Under the pieces are notes generated by a model. The model was not told the origin of the DNA and ran no database searches. It saw nothing but the letters and a program-made list of their open reading frames with translations. DNA of 64,000 nucleotides from Thermostichus sp047462415 (lineage in GTDB: Bacteria > Cyanobacteriota > Cyanobacteriia > Thermostichales > Thermostichaceae): contig NZ_JANSJE010000002.1 in NCBI RefSeq assembly GCF_047462415.1, positions 1 to 64,000 of the forward strand, read 5' to 3'. A program made the translations under genes and the position numbers. Below, in pieces: positions 15,378-23,833 of this stretch; position 1 is the first letter of the stretch; each line of letters opens with the position of its first letter.

Positions 15378-16242
15378 TGTTAACCTTGCGGAAGGGATCA
15401 TAATCTTTGTCGCTGGCCGGCTCAAAACCCTTGAGACCGCGAGCTTCTAGCCATTGCTTGCCTTCCGGTGTGTTCTCGTACTCTAGGTAGGCCGTGCGGA
15501 TGGCTTCTTTGAGGTCTTCCGGCAGGTCTTTGCGGTAGGCCCAGGGAGAGGAAGGGATCGGATCGGACTTCCAGATCACCTCAAAATCTTCCAAACCCTT
15601 AATTTGGCCCTTCTTGGTGGCAATGCTGATCCCGGTATCCCAAGTCACCCCCACGGGAATGGTTCCCTGAGAGACTCCCAGGATAACCGACTCATGGTTG
15701 CCGGCAAAGGCAACTTGTTTAAAGTACTCCTTGGGCTTGATCTTGGCCTCTAGACAGAAGTAAGCCATGGGCACCTTGAAACCAGAAGTGCTCTCCGGGT
15801 CAACGAAAGCAAAATCTTTGCCCTTGGCAGCTTCTAGAGTTGTAATGCCACTGCCCTTCTTGGAAATCATCAGAGAGTGGTAAACAGTGCCCGAGCGAAC
15901 AGAATCTTCCTTCACAAAGGCTTCGATGGGGGCATTGGCTTTTTCAATCGCATCGACGTAAGAGGCGGGCCCATAAAAAGCAACGTGGGTCTTCCCTTCC
16001 GCCTGGGAGAGCATCACAGCCGTGTAGTCACCAGCCACGAACAAACGCACCGGGATCCCCAATCTCTCTTTGAGGTAGTTCAGGAAAGGCGCATAGCGGG
16101 CTTCGTAATCAGCAGCACTCTCCACCGGCACTTCAGCAATGACCAGCTCCTCGGGCCAGTTCTGCTTCTGCGCCAACACCGGCACCCAACTGGCAAAGCC
16201 CAATAGGAAAGCCGCTAGAGCCAAAACCTTCCTTCTCCGCAT
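15346..16242 (-). CDS. phnD: Phosphonate-binding periplasmic protein
   Basis: This is the substrate-binding protein of the PhnCDE importer, 298 residues, with a Sec signal peptide (RRRKVLALAAFLLGFASWVPVLA, cleaved near AQ). No lipobox cysteine is present, so it should be soluble in the periplasm. Family motifs include VAFYGPASYV, FAFVDPESTSGF (the phosphonate-binding Ser-Thr-Ser turn) and GVTWDTG. Start ATG 16242 follows a GGAGAA. The 67-base gap after phnC is the largest in the operon. Binding specificity cannot be read from the sequence. Confidence 0.93.
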   Translation of the reverse strand: MRRRKVLALAAFLLGFASWVPVLAQKQNWPEELVIAEVPVESAADYEARYAPFLNYLKERLGIPVRLFVAGDYTAVMLSQAEGKTHVAFYGPASYVDAIEKANAPIEAFVKEDSVRSGTVYHSLMISKKGSGITTLEAAKGKDFAFVDPESTSGFKVPMAYFCLEAKIKPKEYFKQVAFAGNHESVILGVSQGTIPVGVTWDTGISIATKKGQIKGLEDFEVIWKSDPIPSSPWAYRKDLPEDLKEAIRTAYLEYENTPEGKQWLEARGLKGFEPASDKDYDPFRKVNNALKQPECQL

Positions 16243-16309
16243 GAGTATTCTCCTCTGCAGCTGACTTGAAATTGAAATTGATTGAAGTTGAGTTTGAGCT
16301 TACCTGTCC

Positions 16310-17101
16310 TCAAGCCGTCAAGGCTGAGGGCAACCCTCCGAGGGTTTGAGAGGCTTCCTCCTCCCCGAAGTAGAGATCCTTCTCTTTTTCAGGGGTGAGA
16401 GCCGAGACTGGCCCATCAAAGAAAACCTGCCCATCCTTGAAGGCAACAACTCGGTTGGCGTAATGGCGCACCATCTCCAGGTGATGCAGGGTCACTAGGA
16501 GCGGGATGCCTTGCCGACAAACCATTCCCAGCAGTAAATCCATGATCACCTGCGCATTTTTGGGATCCAAAGCCGAGATGGGTTCATCTGCCAGGATCAG
16601 CGCTGGCTCTTGGATCAAGGCGCGAGCAATGCCCACCCGCTGCTGCTGTCCCCCCGAAAGAGCATCGGCCCTCTGCCAGGCGTGCTCGAGAAGCCCCACC
16701 TCCTCCAGTAGCCTTTCTGCTTGGGCCAGATCTTGCTCCGAGAACTGCCGCAGCAAGCCCTGGGTAAGATTCAGGTGGGGCAGGCGCCCAATCAGGACGT
16801 TCTCCAAGACAGTCAGGCGGCCAATGAGCTGAAAAGTCTGGTAGATCATGCCCGTGCGCTTGCGCACCTGCTGTAGACCCTCTCCTCCGCCTTCGTGGAG
16901 GGGGAAAGAGCCAACCCAGACTTTTCCAACGCTGGGCCTAACCATTCCCTTCAGGAGCTTAAGGAGGGTGGACTTCCCAGCGCCAGAGGGGCCAATCAGG
17001 GCCACAACCTGGGCTCCATCGCCAAACAGGTCGAGACAAACCCCTCTTAGGGCAACTTTGTTTTTAAAGGTGACCCAGAGGTTTTCTACCCGGATGCGCA
17101 T
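16310..17101 (-). CDS. phnC: Phosphonate ABC transporter ATP-binding protein
   Basis: This is the ATPase of the phosphonate importer and the first gene of the operon, 263 residues. It has Walker A GPSGAGKST, Q-loop MIYQTFQL, signature LSGGQQQR, Walker B LILADEP and the switch His in LVTLHHLE. The phrase ENVLIGRLPH (about 110) is characteristic of PhnC. The C-terminal tail of about 25 residues after KDLYFGEEE is longer than in many homologues. The start ATG 17101 lies about 50 bases downstream of the four-unit Pho box. Confidence 0.94.
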   Translation of the reverse strand: MRIRVENLWVTFKNKVALRGVCLDLFGDGAQVVALIGPSGAGKSTLLKLLKGMVRPSVGKVWVGSFPLHEGGGEGLQQVRKRTGMIYQTFQLIGRLTVLENVLIGRLPHLNLTQGLLRQFSEQDLAQAERLLEEVGLLEHAWQRADALSGGQQQRVGIARALIQEPALILADEPISALDPKNAQVIMDLLLGMVCRQGIPLLVTLHHLEMVRHYANRVVAFKDGQVFFDGPVSALTPEKEKDLYFGEEEASQTLGGLPSALTA

Positions 17102-17123
17102 TGCTCTCCCTCGGCGCGTGAAA

Positions 17124-17191
17124 GCTCGGTATCAAACTTAGCAGCTTGACTTTAAGTCACAACTAAAACCAGGTTAAGCCCAGATTAAGAT
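17124..17191 (-). promoter_or_regulatory. Pho box (four 11-base repeats) and promoter of the phn operon
   Basis: On the minus strand four hexamers lie exactly 11 bases apart: CTTAAT (17184-17189), CTTAAC (17173-17178), TTTAGT (17162-17167) and CTTAAA (17151-17156). This matches the cyanobacterial SphR/PhoB site, (C/T)TTAA(C/T/A)-type repeats with a one-turn period. Two units usually bind one dimer, so four would bind two. Downstream, TTTGATACC (about 17128-17136) could hold the -10 element. It predicts activation of phnCDEGHIJKLM in low phosphate. hisIE is divergent and starts about 105 bases from the box; whether it responds is unknown. Confidence 0.82.
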
Positions 17192-17294
17192 CCCCCTAGC
17201 GGCAACAAAAGCCGGGCTGGGCAGGAGGAGGTACCCTGGGGAGAGCTGGCTTTGCTATCTTGCTTTTTATGCTCTCTTTGGATTCCTGCCCTCT

Positions 17295-17990
17295 ATGATT
17301 GCTGCCTCGGACTCCATCCCTTCAGCGGATCCGCCCCGCGCTCTTCTGCCGGAGGGGATCGCTCATCTAGACAGCCTCCGCTACAACGAACAGGGTTTGA
17401 TCCCGGCCATTGTGCAGGACTACCTGGACGGGACGGTGCTGATGATGGCCTGGATGAACCGGGAATCGCTGCAGAAAACGCTGGAGACAGGCCGCACCTG
17501 GTTCTGGAGCCGCTCCCGCCAGGCGTTCTGGCCCAAGGGGGAAACTTCTGGCCATGTGCAGTGGGTCAAACAAATCCGCTACGACTGCGACAGCGACGCG
17601 CTGGTCATTTTGGCGGAGCAGGTGGGAGATGCGGCCTGCCACACAGGAGCGCGGAGCTGCTTCTTCCGCACTCTCCCAGAGAAGGAAGGGGATCCCATCC
17701 CGGCCGCCGATACCCTGTCGCAGGTGTTTGCCGTGATCAAGGCCCGCCAGGCGGATCCCCGTCCCGATTCCTACACCAGCAGCCTGCTGGCCAAGGGAGA
17801 CAACGCCATCCTGAAAAAACTCGGCGAGGAGACGGCTGAAGTGGTGATGGCGGCAAAGGAGGGGGACAAGACCGCCCTGGCCCGCGAGGTGGCGGATCTC
17901 TGGTACCACTGCCTCGTGGCTCTTGCTCACTATCAGGTGGATATTCGGGATGTCTATCGCCAACTCCAAGCCCGTCGTTCCCCTCAGTGA
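17295..17990 (+). CDS. hisI: Bifunctional phosphoribosyl-AMP cyclohydrolase / phosphoribosyl-ATP pyrophosphatase
   Basis: This enzyme catalyses steps 2 and 3 of histidine synthesis. It is 231 residues. The N-terminal HisI domain (about 20-130) has VLMMAWMNRESLQKT, ETSGHVQWVKQI, the DCDSDAL metal motif and the zinc cysteines in ACHTGARSCFF. The C-terminal HisE domain (about 140-225) has LLAKGDNAILKKLGEETAEV and KTALAREVADLWYH with the acidic NTP-pyrophosphohydrolase residues. Start ATG 17295 is preferred; a short Ala/Ser-rich leader precedes the domain. It overlaps the next gene by about 40 bases. Confidence 0.95.
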   Translation: MIAASDSIPSADPPRALLPEGIAHLDSLRYNEQGLIPAIVQDYLDGTVLMMAWMNRESLQKTLETGRTWFWSRSRQAFWPKGETSGHVQWVKQIRYDCDSDALVILAEQVGDAACHTGARSCFFRTLPEKEGDPIPAADTLSQVFAVIKARQADPRPDSYTSSLLAKGDNAILKKLGEETAEVVMAAKEGDKTALAREVADLWYHCLVALAHYQVDIRDVYRQLQARRSPQ

Positions 17991-18636
17991 AGGGGCTCTG
18001 TCCGAAGAGGGGGAGCCGCCTTTGGAGGAGATGGATCACCCCCCACCGTTAGATCAACCGATAGCCAAGATCCACTTGGATTTGCAGGCTGGGCGACGGG
18101 GCCAAGTGGATCTGGAGACCGATCGGGAGACTTTGGCCCGTTACCTGCGCGGCCATAGCCAGTGGATCCAGCGCTGCTTCCGGCCACTCCAGGTGGAGCC
18201 TCTCTCCGCCGACACCTACAAGCTGCAGTTTTTCCGCATGGGCGGGCTGGGGTTTGAGCTGGAGCCCTGCTTTGGGGTGAAGATCTGGCCGGAGGAAGAT
18301 TACCTGTTTCGGCTGACTTCGACTGAGCTGCCGGGGGAGGCCGCCCTGCCCTATCGGGTAGATTGCCAGGCCAGTTTCCGGCTGGAGGAGCTACCGGGAT
18401 CCCCTGCCACTACCCGCGTCCACTGGGATCTTCATCTCGATATCCGGCTGCATTTGCCCAAGTTTTTGCAAGTCCTGCCGCGCAAGTTGGTTCAGAGAGT
18501 GGGCAGCCAGGTGGTGCAGCAGGTTACCCGCAGCCTTAGCGATCGCTTTACCCACAATGTCTGCAGCGATTTCTATGGCTCCATTGGCCGTCCCCATCAC
18601 TCCTATCGCTTGGTTGCGGTGGAAGATGGGGCGTGA
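17950..18636 (+). CDS. DUF1997 family protein
   Basis: This is a 228-residue cyanobacterial/plastid protein of the DUF1997 family, with an acidic, Pro-rich N-terminus of about 45 residues. The conserved body contains YLRGHSQWIQRCFRPLQV, YKLQFFRMGGLGFELEPCF and a C-terminal LQVLPRKLVQRVGSQVVQQV. The fold is SRPBCC-like (a lipid- or pigment-binding cavity) in related proteins, and the function is unknown. The start is uncertain: ATG 17950 lies inside the end of hisI. A later ATG at 18031 sits too close to its GGAGGA. A GTG or TTG between them is possible. Confidence 0.65.
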   Translation: MSIANSKPVVPLSEGALSEEGEPPLEEMDHPPPLDQPIAKIHLDLQAGRRGQVDLETDRETLARYLRGHSQWIQRCFRPLQVEPLSADTYKLQFFRMGGLGFELEPCFGVKIWPEEDYLFRLTSTELPGEAALPYRVDCQASFRLEELPGSPATTRVHWDLHLDIRLHLPKFLQVLPRKLVQRVGSQVVQQVTRSLSDRFTHNVCSDFYGSIGRPHHSYRLVAVEDGA

Positions 18637-18890
18637 TACCCTATGGGTCAACGTGAGTGAGTTGTCGGTCAGCTTGCTCCGGCAACCGGTGATGGGGTTC
18701 ACCGTAACCGCCTCAGGCAGGTTCTAAGAATTCTCTAAATCCAAGGCTGAGGCTGATGACTCCTACTCTTCTGGGCAGATCCAGGGGGTGGGAGTCTTTG
18801 ATCTTGGGTTACCACCCCACAGCCCCCAAGGCTCTACTTCCCTCTGGGCTGCCCTTCACCATCCGGACGGCAAAGAGAGAGGTTTTGTTG

Positions 18891-20516
18891 ATGCTGGGCA
18901 GTTGGCTGTGGATCTTAGGGATGGGCTTTTTTGTCGGCCAGATTGGGGGCCGGCTGGGGATGCCGCCACTAGTGGGGATGATTCTGGTCGGGATCCTGTT
19001 GCAAGAGGTCTTGTCCCCAGAGCTGTTGGCGGCAGCCGGGGATCTGCGCCTAGTGGCCGTCACGATCATCCTCATGAAGGCGGGCCTGGGGCTGGATTGG
19101 GAAAAGCTGGCCCAGCAGGGATCCGTGGCCCTGCGCCTGGGGTTTTTGCCGGCAGCCTGTGAGGCGGTGGCAGTGGCGCTCTTGAGCCGCTGGATCCTGG
19201 GGCTGGACTGGGGGACGGGGCTGCTTTTGGGCTGCGTGCTCGGGGCGGAGTCGCCGGCGGTGATTGTGCCAGGGATGCTGCGCCTCAAGAGCCTGGGCTG
19301 GGGGGTGGCCAAAGGGATCCCGGACGCCATTTTGACCGGCAGCGCCCTTTCCGATGTGCTGCTGTTGCTGGGCTTTAGCCTGTTGCTGAGCTTTTTGGGG
19401 CAGGGATCTGCCCAGAGCCTTCGCCTGCAGTGGCTGCCGTTCCAGGTGGGGATGGAGATCCTGCTGGGGGTGGCGGTGGGCTACCTGGGGGCGCGGGTTT
19501 TGGTGGCCCTCTTGGTACAGCAGAACTGGACTCGCAACAGCACGCAAGAGGTGCTGCTGGCGGCCTGCCTGGCGCTGGGCTTGGTGCTGGCGTCGCAGGT
19601 GTGGCCCTATTTTTCCGGCTACCTGGCGGTGATGGCCCTAGGGTTTTTCCTCGTCCAACTGGATGGGCCGCTGGCGCGGCGGCTGCGGCTTGGGTTCGAC
19701 GCCCTCTGGACGGTGGCGGAGATTGTGCTGTTTGTCCTGCTGGGGGCCTCTTTGGATCTGCAGGTACTGGGATCCCTGCTCTTGCCCGGTTTGCTGCTTT
19801 TGACCCTGAGCCTGCTGTTGGGCCGAGGCTTGGGCTGGTGGCTTTCCACCCTGGGGAGCAACTGGAACTGGCGGGAGCGGCTCTTTTTGCTGCCGGGCAA
19901 CATGGCCAAAGCCACGGTGCAGGCGGCCATCGGCGGCATCCCCTTAGCCCAGGGGATCCCCGGCGGGGAGACAATCCTCGCCCTAGCGGCCCTGTCGATT
20001 TTGACCACAGCACCCCTAGGGGCCTGGCTAACCCAGGTTTTTGCCCCTCGCCTATTGGAAAAGGGAGAAGTGGATCCCACCAAGGTGGGCAGCCAGGGTA
20101 AGGTGAGCTTCTTGGCCGCTGTGGATACCTCTCCCTTGGCTGAGGCGGTGCTGCGCAAGGCAGCGGATCTGGCGCGGCGGGTGGATGGGGAAGTGATTGT
20201 GCTCCATGTTACCGATGAGCCCCAGGGGAAGGGGGTGGAAGCGTTGCGGCAGCTTGCCCAGCGTCTTTTGGCGGATATTCGCCACGAATTTTGCCTGGCT
20301 TCTGGCCCCCTGGCGGAGACCATCGTGGATGTGGCCCAGGAGCGGCAGGTTACCGACATAGTCATGGGCAAGCGGGGCCACCGCCCCTGGGAGCAAGTGT
20401 TGGTGGGATCCACTTCCCAAGCAGTGTTGGAGACCAGCTCCATTCCGGTGATTTTGGTAGAGGAAGAGGATTTTGGAAAGAGAGGGATCCCCATTCTCGA
20501 AGGCGAAAAAAGCTGA
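18891..20516 (+). CDS. CPA2-type sodium/proton antiporter with C-terminal universal-stress domain
   Basis: This protein of about 541 residues has 11-12 hydrophobic segments in the first 390 residues. It includes GMPPLVGMILVGILL, an LGCVLGAESPAVIVP helix and the DAILTGSALSDVLLLLG segment with the Asp typical of CPA exchangers. A domain of about 130 residues follows the membrane part (VSFLAAVDTSPLAEAVLRKA, VIVLHVTDEP, TDIVMGKRGHRPWEQVLVGSTS). It is a universal-stress (UspA) fold; the GxxG-(9)-G(S/T) ATP loop is present as GKRGHRPWEQVLVGST. It probably regulates ion exchange by nucleotide binding. Start ATG 18891 follows GAGAGAGG; an upstream frame from 18756 is possible. Confidence 0.82.
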   Translation: MLGSWLWILGMGFFVGQIGGRLGMPPLVGMILVGILLQEVLSPELLAAAGDLRLVAVTIILMKAGLGLDWEKLAQQGSVALRLGFLPAACEAVAVALLSRWILGLDWGTGLLLGCVLGAESPAVIVPGMLRLKSLGWGVAKGIPDAILTGSALSDVLLLLGFSLLLSFLGQGSAQSLRLQWLPFQVGMEILLGVAVGYLGARVLVALLVQQNWTRNSTQEVLLAACLALGLVLASQVWPYFSGYLAVMALGFFLVQLDGPLARRLRLGFDALWTVAEIVLFVLLGASLDLQVLGSLLLPGLLLLTLSLLLGRGLGWWLSTLGSNWNWRERLFLLPGNMAKATVQAAIGGIPLAQGIPGGETILALAALSILTTAPLGAWLTQVFAPRLLEKGEVDPTKVGSQGKVSFLAAVDTSPLAEAVLRKAADLARRVDGEVIVLHVTDEPQGKGVEALRQLAQRLLADIRHEFCLASGPLAETIVDVAQERQVTDIVMGKRGHRPWEQVLVGSTSQAVLETSSIPVILVEEEDFGKRGIPILEGEKS

Positions 20517-20591
20517 TGATCCTCCTTTTTCTCTGGCTGAGTTCTCTATTTAGGTTCATTGATTCGCAATCTCATTGGAATAGCTGCAATA

Positions 20592-20975
20592 CTACATAGT
20601 ATCGACCGGGTAGGCGCGAATGGCTGCATCTACTGTTGCAATGGTCAATCCATTTTGTAGAGCTTGGCAGATAAGGATTCTGTCGAACGGATCCCGGTGT
20701 AGTAGCGGAAGCTTAGCTAGTTGAGCTACACTATCCTCATCAAGGTCAAGACTGGCAATTTGATGTAGGTTTCTTTGTTTGGGTAAGTAAGTTGCAGGAT
20801 GCTCCGGCAAAGGTAGCTTGCCCAACTGGTGTTTAACAGTGGCTTCCCAGATTGAGATTACGCTCAGGTAAACCTGATTGTTTGCATCGCGAATTGCGTC
20901 TCGAAGATGCTCTGAAAGTCGATTGCTACCGCTGATAAACCATAAAAAGATATGTGTATCTAGAAGAATTCTCAT
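20592..20975 (-). CDS. PIN-domain toxin (VapC-like ribonuclease)
   Basis: The 127-residue protein has the four acidic positions of a PIN nuclease: Asp6 (LLDTH), Glu44 (SIWEATVK), Asp95/Asp98 (HRDPFDR) and Asp116 (ATVDAAI). PIN toxins cut tRNA or rRNA when freed from their antitoxin. The HRDPFDR phrase is typical of the VapC subgroup paired with Phd-type antitoxins. Its ATG overlaps the antitoxin stop by 4 bases (ATGA), so the pair should be translated together. The locus is AT-richer than its surroundings and has few GGATCC sites, which fits transfer. Confidence 0.9.
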   Translation of the reverse strand: MRILLDTHIFLWFISGSNRLSEHLRDAIRDANNQVYLSVISIWEATVKHQLGKLPLPEHPATYLPKQRNLHQIASLDLDEDSVAQLAKLPLLHRDPFDRILICQALQNGLTIATVDAAIRAYPVDTM

Positions 20976-21208
20976 TGGCTCTCAAATGCGTTGAGAACAT
21001 CTTCTGGCAAAGGAGCGTCGAAATCATCTGGAACGACAAATTCACCCGCACACAGACCAAACGGGCGTAACCGCTGACTACTGGAGATAGGTCTGAGCTC
21101 AGCGATAGGCTTGCCCGACTTAACAATGACAAGAGTTTTACCCGTCTCCACTTGATGAAGGTACTTTAGGGGATCACGTTGAATTTCATCAACAGTTACA
21201 ATTGACAT
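20972..21208 (-). CDS. Phd/YefM-type antitoxin
   Basis: The 78-residue protein starts with the DNA-binding Phd fold (TVDEIQRDPLKYLHQVETGKT, then LVIVKSGKPIAELRP). A short Pro/Asp-rich C-terminus (VPDDFDAPLPEDVLNAFE) follows; this kind of tail wraps around the toxin. It is the first gene of the two-gene unit and probably represses its own promoter in the 250 bases upstream. Confidence 0.9.
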   Translation of the reverse strand: MSIVTVDEIQRDPLKYLHQVETGKTLVIVKSGKPIAELRPISSSQRLRPFGLCAGEFVVPDDFDAPLPEDVLNAFESQ

Positions 21209-21462
21209 CGACTTAGCTCATCTAACTCACTATACTCAAGATACTCAATGGGCAAGCAATCTCTCAAAACTCGATCACCTGAAGCCATCTGGGTAAAAAT
21301 CCTTGACTAACTGGCTTGATTTGTCCTTCAGCAAAGATGCAAGCCTCCCCATCGAAGTCAAAACCTCGCTCCTCAGCCGCCTACCTTAGAGTACCAGGTA
21401 CTACACCATGTTCCGCATCAACAGCAATAGCCTAGATCTGACTCAACGCCGAGGAGCTGCTT

Positions 21463-22662
21463 ATGTCCGATTTCCCTTCTGCGTGGCGCTTTATTGTTTT
21501 GCTGGGGATCGTCAGCCTCTGCGCCGACGCCACCTACGAGGGGGCCCGCAGCATCTCCGGAGCTTTTTTGGGATCCCTGGGGGCCAGCGGCACGGTGGTG
21601 GGCCTGGTGGCCGGCGGGGGGGAGCTGCTGGCCTATGGGCTGCGCCTGGGCGTGGGCTACTGGAGCGACCGGCTCAGTAGGGATCCCGTGCACCGCAGTC
21701 GAGGGCAGTGGCAGCTCACCACCCTGGGCTATGTCCTCAACACGGCGGTGATCCCCGCTCTGGCCTGGGTGAGCAGTTGGCCTGGGGCTGCTTTGCTTTT
21801 GCTGGCCGAGCGCCTGGGCAAAGGGATCCGCACCCCGCCACGGGACCTGTTGCTCTCCCATGCGGCGCTGCAGGTGGGCCAGGGCATTGGGTTTGGCCTG
21901 CACGAGACCTTGGATCAAATTGGGGCGGTGGGAGGGCCGCTGCTAGTGGCAGGAATGGTTGCCGCCGGCTACGGGTTCCAAGGCGCATTCTTGGCCTTGG
22001 GGATCCCGGCGGCCCTGGGGCTGGGGGTGCTGGGGCTGGCCCAATGGCTGTATCCCACCCCGCGCGACTTTGAGCCGGAGCCGGAAACCGCTCCAGCAAA
22101 AGGCTTTTCCAGGGTCTTTTGGCTCTATCTCACAGCAGCGGCCTGTGTGGCCATGGGGTTTGCCGACTTTTCCCTCATTGCCCTGCACCTGCAGCAGCAG
22201 CACGGAAGCGAAGGAGCCATTGGGATCCCCTTGCTCTACGCCCTGGCCATGGGGGTGGATGCCCTAGCCGCCCTGGGCTGGGGCTGGCTATTCGACCGCA
22301 TTGGGCTGGGGAGCCTGTTGGGGGCGGTGGTCCTGTCTGCCGGTTTTGCGCCGCTGGCCTTTTCCGGCAGCTACGGGCTGACGGTGGTGGGCATGCTGCT
22401 CTGGGGGATTGGCCTGGGCGCCCAGGAATCGGTCATGAAGGCAGCAGTAGCCGGCATGGTGGCCCCTGAGACAAGAGGCTTTGCCTTTGGGCTGTTTACC
22501 AGCATCTACGGCCTGGCCTGGTTTTTGGGCAGCGCCCTGATGGGGGTGCTCTACGATCTCTTTCTCCCCGCTTTGGTCATCTTCTCGGTAGCCGCTCAAG
22601 CCGCGGGGGCAGCTATCCTCTTGGTCTTAATCCTAAGGGGACAGGCTGGGGCCGGGCGATGA
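21463..22662 (+). CDS. Major facilitator superfamily transporter
   Basis: The 399-residue protein has 11-12 hydrophobic segments. It contains the MFS loop motif GVGYWSDRLSRDP (about 66-78) between helices 2 and 3, and LAERLGKGIRTPPRDLLLS (about 114-132), which is typical of an MFS branch related to tetracycline/proton carriers. A conserved HETLDQIGAVGGP follows. The C-half repeats the pattern with GWGWLFDRIG. The substrate is unknown. Start ATG 21463 follows GAGGAG. The last 50 bases overlap the end of the EAL gene on the other strand. The 254 bases upstream hold no clear gene. Confidence 0.85.
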   Translation: MSDFPSAWRFIVLLGIVSLCADATYEGARSISGAFLGSLGASGTVVGLVAGGGELLAYGLRLGVGYWSDRLSRDPVHRSRGQWQLTTLGYVLNTAVIPALAWVSSWPGAALLLLAERLGKGIRTPPRDLLLSHAALQVGQGIGFGLHETLDQIGAVGGPLLVAGMVAAGYGFQGAFLALGIPAALGLGVLGLAQWLYPTPRDFEPEPETAPAKGFSRVFWLYLTAAACVAMGFADFSLIALHLQQQHGSEGAIGIPLLYALAMGVDALAALGWGWLFDRIGLGSLLGAVVLSAGFAPLAFSGSYGLTVVGMLLWGIGLGAQESVMKAAVAGMVAPETRGFAFGLFTSIYGLAWFLGSALMGVLYDLFLPALVIFSVAAQAAGAAILLVLILRGQAGAGR

Positions 22663-23683
22663 AAAAGCCCTGCACCAGATCTACGCCGCGGTCGCGCACC
22701 CACTGCAGCTCTCCTGCCGTTTCGATCCCTTCCGCCAGGGTAGTGATCCTCAGCTTTTGAGCCAGCTCCAGCAGTTTCTCGGCAATCACCGCCTTATAGG
22801 GATCCCAATCGACGCCGCGAATGAGCTCCCTATCCAGCTTGATGAGATCCGGCTGCACCTGGTGCAACAGGTTCAGGGATCCGTAGCCGGCGCCCAGGTC
22901 ATCCAGCGCCACCCGAAAGCCCGCCTGCCGATAGAAGCGCAAAATCCGCTGCAAGTGGTTCAAATCGGGGCTGCGGTCGGATTCGTTGACCTCAAACACC
23001 ACCCGCTGGGGCGGGATCCCGGCGCGGCTGATGGCCCAGACGGTGGAGCGCAGGCAAAAGGCCGGGTCGTAGATAGCCGTAGGGCTGAAGTTGATGAAGA
23101 GATCCCCTTGTAAGCGGTGCTGGGTGGCCGCGGCAATGGCCGTGCGGCGGGCGGCCAAGTCCAAGTGGTAGAGCAGCCCGGCCTCGCGGGCCATGGCAAA
23201 GAGCAAGCCCGGCCCAATCACCTTGCCCTCTTTGTCCAACCCCCGCACCAGCGCCTCGTGGCCCACCACACAAGTGGGATCCTGCGCCCGGACAATGGGC
23301 TGAAAGTAGGTGGTGAGACGGTCTTCCTTCAACACTTCCAACAAAAGCCCAGCTTGGGTGCGGTGGAACAACTGCAGCAGCGACTCCACCCGGGCGCAAT
23401 CTTGCCAGCAGGGATCCCTATCTCCGGCCAAAAACAGGGCGCGGCTGGCCCGTATCTCTTCTTGCGAGAGAATATCAGCCATTGTCTCCAGGGTCTTCTT
23501 AAGGGCTCCCTGGGCAATGGCAACAACTAGGCCAAGGTCTTCTAAAACTTGCACGGGAACCTCTGTCTTGGCCTCCAGAGCCCGCCAGAGCTTCTGGTGG
23601 GTATGAGGAGTGGGCAGCCAGAGAAACAAGCGCCCTGGCTCTTGCAGAAAGGCGGGCAGAGCTGGGCAGTCAGGACGAGACAT
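22613..23683 (-). CDS. EAL-domain protein (cyclic-di-GMP phosphodiesterase type)
   Basis: This is a 356-residue protein. The N-terminal 110 residues have no named domain (a DICT-like sensory module is possible: LWRALE, VVAIAQGALKKTLETMADIL). The EAL domain follows from about 115. GHEALVRG holds the catalytic Glu, NFSP the Asn, FEVNES the metal Glu, and DDLGAGYGSLN the Asp pair; the usual motif is DDFGTGY. LIKLDREL, AEGIE and QGFF hold the Lys, Glu and Gln. All catalytic positions look filled, so activity is plausible despite the F-to-L and T-to-A loop changes. It converges with and overlaps the MFS gene. Confidence 0.87.
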   Translation of the reverse strand: MSRPDCPALPAFLQEPGRLFLWLPTPHTHQKLWRALEAKTEVPVQVLEDLGLVVAIAQGALKKTLETMADILSQEEIRASRALFLAGDRDPCWQDCARVESLLQLFHRTQAGLLLEVLKEDRLTTYFQPIVRAQDPTCVVGHEALVRGLDKEGKVIGPGLLFAMAREAGLLYHLDLAARRTAIAAATQHRLQGDLFINFSPTAIYDPAFCLRSTVWAISRAGIPPQRVVFEVNESDRSPDLNHLQRILRFYRQAGFRVALDDLGAGYGSLNLLHQVQPDLIKLDRELIRGVDWDPYKAVIAEKLLELAQKLRITTLAEGIETAGELQWVRDRGVDLVQGFFIARPQPVPLGLRPRG

Positions 23684-23833
23684 GGGGGTTCAGGAAATGG
23701 CCAGATAGGCTCACCGAGGTTATCTATCTTACTTAGCAGTATGTCCTGCCTTCCCGAAAAAAGAAGCCAATCTTACAGAAAGCTAACTGGGGATCCCCCT
23801 CAAAACTCGGCCCTGTTGGCGTTCCAGCAAGCT

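Noticed and set aside
21209..21462. A small gene in front of the MFS carrier (ATG at 21408)
   Set aside because: The frame continues into the MFS gene out of register and has no similarity to anything I recognise.
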